The translations under genes and the position numbers were made by a program. From Stercorarius parasiticus (taxonomy: Eukaryota; Chordata; Aves; Charadriiformes; Stercorariidae), in the NCBI GenBank assembly GCA_013396915.1, contig VWZL01000355.1, forward strand, positions 1-64,000: DNA of 64,000 bases, read 5' to 3'. The notes beneath the pieces were generated by a model. It was not told where the DNA came from, searched no databases, and worked only from the letters and a program-made list of their open reading frames with translations. This document shows positions 61,500 through 64,000 of the stretch, piece after piece; positions within the stretch are counted from its first letter, which is position 1; each line of letters starts with the position of its first letter.

Positions 61500-62035
61500 A
61501 GTCACATGCGGAGACGCAGCGCAAGGGCAGTGAAGAAGGTTAACAAAATACTGGTCTGGATCTGGGGGAAGCAATTATTTAGAGGTCTTTGCTCAACAGC
61601 TGTTAGACTGAATCTGGAACAATGTGTCCACTTTTCACATAACACACAGAGTGAAAGAAAAATGTTTATAAATGGGCAAGTTCAACAGAGGATCCTCAAG
61701 ACAGACAGGTGCTGGAGCACTTGCCCTGTAAGGGAAGGCTGAGGGAGTGGGGCTTGTTCAGCCTGGAGAGGAGGCAGCTTCAGGGGTGATAGTGGTGGGG
61801 CCTAACATCAGTCATCTTGAATTTACAAGGAGGTTACTGAGAAAACAGGGACTGGCTCTTCACTGTCATGAGAACAAGAGATAATGGACAAACTGACGGA
61901 GAAGGTGTTCCATCCGGGTATAAGGTAAAAATACCCCAGCTATCAGTTTAATTAAGCATTGGAACAGGTTGCAGAGAGTTCGTAGATCTCCATCCTTGCT
62001 GGCTTTCAAGATCCAAGTGACCTGCTCTGCAGTCT
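61500..62035 (+). mobile_element. Old CR1 LINE fragment, RT C-terminal region
   Basis: Forward frames give VRLNLEQCVHF (compare the conserved LVRPHLEYCVQF-type block), QQRILKTDRCWSTCPVREG, a shifted LREWGLFSLERRQLQG and, further on, KHWNRLQRVRRSPSLLAFK. These are C-terminal CR1 ORF2 landmarks in the correct order. Frameshifts and stops are frequent, and no CR1 3' terminal repeat follows, so both ends are lost. Divergence is higher than in the copies at 44 and 47 kb, indicating an older insertion. Confidence 0.8.
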
Positions 62036-63714
62036 AAGAGATTTGACGTGAAAACTTTTTTTTTTGAGAAATCTTTCTGACTTTTGTAACTTATCCTCAT
62101 GGCTTTGAGTCCCCTATCATTCCATTCATTATTTTCCTTCCTTCTTTTTGTGATGCCTCTTTTCATTTGGAATGTGTATTTTATTATTTCTTGAATATTT
62201 TAGTTTTACCTAATGCAATAATAGTTCACTCATCAGGGACACTATGTCAAATTAACTGTAAAGTAGGAATGAAGCATTCATATTTAAACAGCTATTACAT
62301 TATTCTTAAAATAGCTTAAATGCCTGAATTAAATTAACAAACCAATGGTTAAATCAACAGTTCCTGTCTTTTAAGTTCAGCTGGTTACAAACATATTACT
62401 AGCCAGATAATTTAGCACTGGTATATTTGACTTTTGGCTAGTAATAAATTAGAATAGACAGCAAATACAACCAAGGAAATGGCAAAATATATTCTTTTAA
62501 TAGCTCATATTTAAAAACAGAATAGAAAGCTATAGGAAAGCATGGGAAAAAAATCCTAAAAAAACCCCCACAAGCTAAAACCCAAGTGTTCCTAAAATTA
62601 CAGCGTGAAGCATGCAGGTTTTGTTCCTATACTTCATTTATTTATTTATTTTACTCTTACAAAGCTTCCTCTGAGGTTGTTTCAAGTACACATATTATCT
62701 TATGTCAACTAATTTCCCCTGAAACCAAAACGGACACGCACCGTGATTTCTTCCCTTTATATTCTCTTGAAGAACCTATTTCTTGTCTTGCAGTTATTGA
62801 ATTCAACTGAAAAGAGTACATTATGTACCAATCGTGTTTTAACATCTAAAAGTACAGTTTACATTTATTTACTTGCAAGCCTGGGAAGGTAAAGAAGAAT
62901 AAAGCCTACATGCTTAAATTCTAAGATCCATACGATTCTGACTTATTGCTTTAGAAATCATTTCTGGCACTATTTAAATGAACACTTCATATTAGCTGGC
63001 TACGTTGATGTGTTTCCCATTAAAAAAGAATAAAAATAATAAAAAATAAGAAGCAGGAAAAGCAAACATAAAGGTTATCCAGTTTTGTAAACAGACTTTA
63101 AACATTATGGCTTCCGTAGCCTTCCATAAGAGAACATGACAAGTTCTCTGCCCTTGTAGCCGCTATAATAAGAAAATCCAGTTTGAAAACCACTGAGTGG
63201 TTACAAGGAGTGTTTCAGTTCCAATATGTGCTTATGGTCTTCATCTTAAATAAGGAAAAGCATAGAAAAGGAATATACAGTGACAGAACTAAATGAATGA
63301 AGTTTCACCTACAGGGCACACCATCATAAAATTTGTCACTGAATGAAATAACTAAATGCTAAATTCAGAACACCACATGACTTGGCATAGATTCAGCACT
63401 GTGAGCCAGAATGAGGGTGAGAGGCATGAAAATGGAAATTTACAGTAAAATATAAGTACGGCAATTCTTGGAGGGAAATCTTGGAAGGAAAGAGGAAAAT
63501 TGTGTGTTTATAAAGCTGATGAAAAAAAGTATCAGCAATAAAGCAATGAAGGCTTAGTTTCATGGAACTATTTCTTCACAAGCAGTATTAGACAAATAAT
63601 TTAGTCCCTTGGGGACAATAGTCTCCTCTCTTTTCCTTTCCCAGAGAGATAGTTAAGAAATGATTTGGTGGTAATCAGGTACAAGGCTCAGCCAGACAAG
63701 TGCATTGACCAGCA
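62036..63714. other. Unique AT-rich non-coding DNA
   Basis: No gene or transposon is recognised. It is AT-rich unique sequence with a short TTTA repeat near 62637-62650. Confidence 0.6.
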
Positions 63715-64000
63715 TCATTTTACACCCAACCAGCCCCTGTTATACCTCTTTCTGCTGACCTACCTTGTTCCTCCCAGCTCCCCTTCCCCTGCACAGCCCC
63801 TGGTTTGTTTGTCTGGTTCCATCCAGCCTGACCCTGCCCTCTCCCTATCCGTAGGACCACGTTGCCCATCTGTCCCCACAAGGGTGCATTTTTTCCCCCG
63901 TCACACTTCACGTGGGCTCACGCTGCTCATGACAGCCCAGGCCATGCCTTCCTGCTTGTCCCCAAAGTGCACCAAGACCAAGCAGTGCCCCCCACTGCCC
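63715..64000. other. GC-rich, C-biased segment at the window edge
   Basis: From about 63715 to the end the + strand becomes rich in C and CpG-containing words (CCGTAGGACCACGTTGCC, CACTTCACGTGGGCTCACG). This is a sharp change from the AT-rich DNA before it. I cannot identify it. It might be the start of a GC-rich repeat, a CR1 5' region or an exon/promoter neighbourhood continuing beyond the window. A 63-codon minus-strand frame here is unrecognisable. Confidence 0.4.

Noticed and set aside
1..64000. A novel multi-gene system
   Set aside because: No intact genes, operon-like clusters or non-transposon coding sequence were found. The window is explained by unique AT-rich avian DNA plus CR1 and LTR fragments.

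Overview
The window is AT-rich vertebrate nuclear DNA with no protein-coding gene, RNA gene or CpG island that I can support. The interspersed repeats identify it as a bird genome. There are twelve or so CR1 (chicken repeat 1) LINE fragments, several carrying the diagnostic avian CR1 3' end with short ATTCTATG-like terminal repeats, and three solo LTRs of avian endogenous retroviruses. The LTR types, recognised from memory, suggest a bird outside the chicken lineage, but that is inference. The overall picture is a gene-poor intergenic or long-intron segment of a large chromosome. All open frames seen are short, and the only ones with recognisable protein similarity are decayed CR1 remnants.

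Layout: 1-6.1 kb is unique AT-rich sequence, followed by a 75-bp CR1 tail on + (6130-6206). From 8499 to 9121 lies a striking array of seven head-to-tail copies of an 89-bp unit that are almost identical. It is followed by a minus-strand CR1 ORF1/5' region (9285-10115) and an internally deleted minus-strand CR1 ORF2/3' end (11378-12118). From 12.1 to 28.2 kb there is essentially only unique sequence with one small CR1 tail (22735-22930). At 28.2-30.9 kb sit a CR1 tail (minus) and a plus-strand CR1 'skeleton' that keeps pieces of ORF1, endonuclease, reverse transcriptase and 3' end after large deletions. A 5'-truncated LTR (minus) lies at 33281-33735. A second ORF1-type CR1 remnant lies at 40440-41300, and a CR1 cluster at 43.1-47.7 kb includes two CR1s abutting in opposite orientation near 44685. 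A U5-truncated LTR (minus) lies at 49986-50391. A complete solo LTR with matching inverted ends TGTTACC/GGTAACA, a TATA box and a poly(A) signal occupies 55974-56651. A decayed CR1 lies at 61500-62035, and the last ~290 bases become GC-rich.

Nothing here works together as a pathway or operon. The biology visible is transposon accumulation, deletion and local tandem amplification. I did not find a new biological system. The items most worth a second look are the 89-bp array, the CR1 skeleton and the complete solo LTR.
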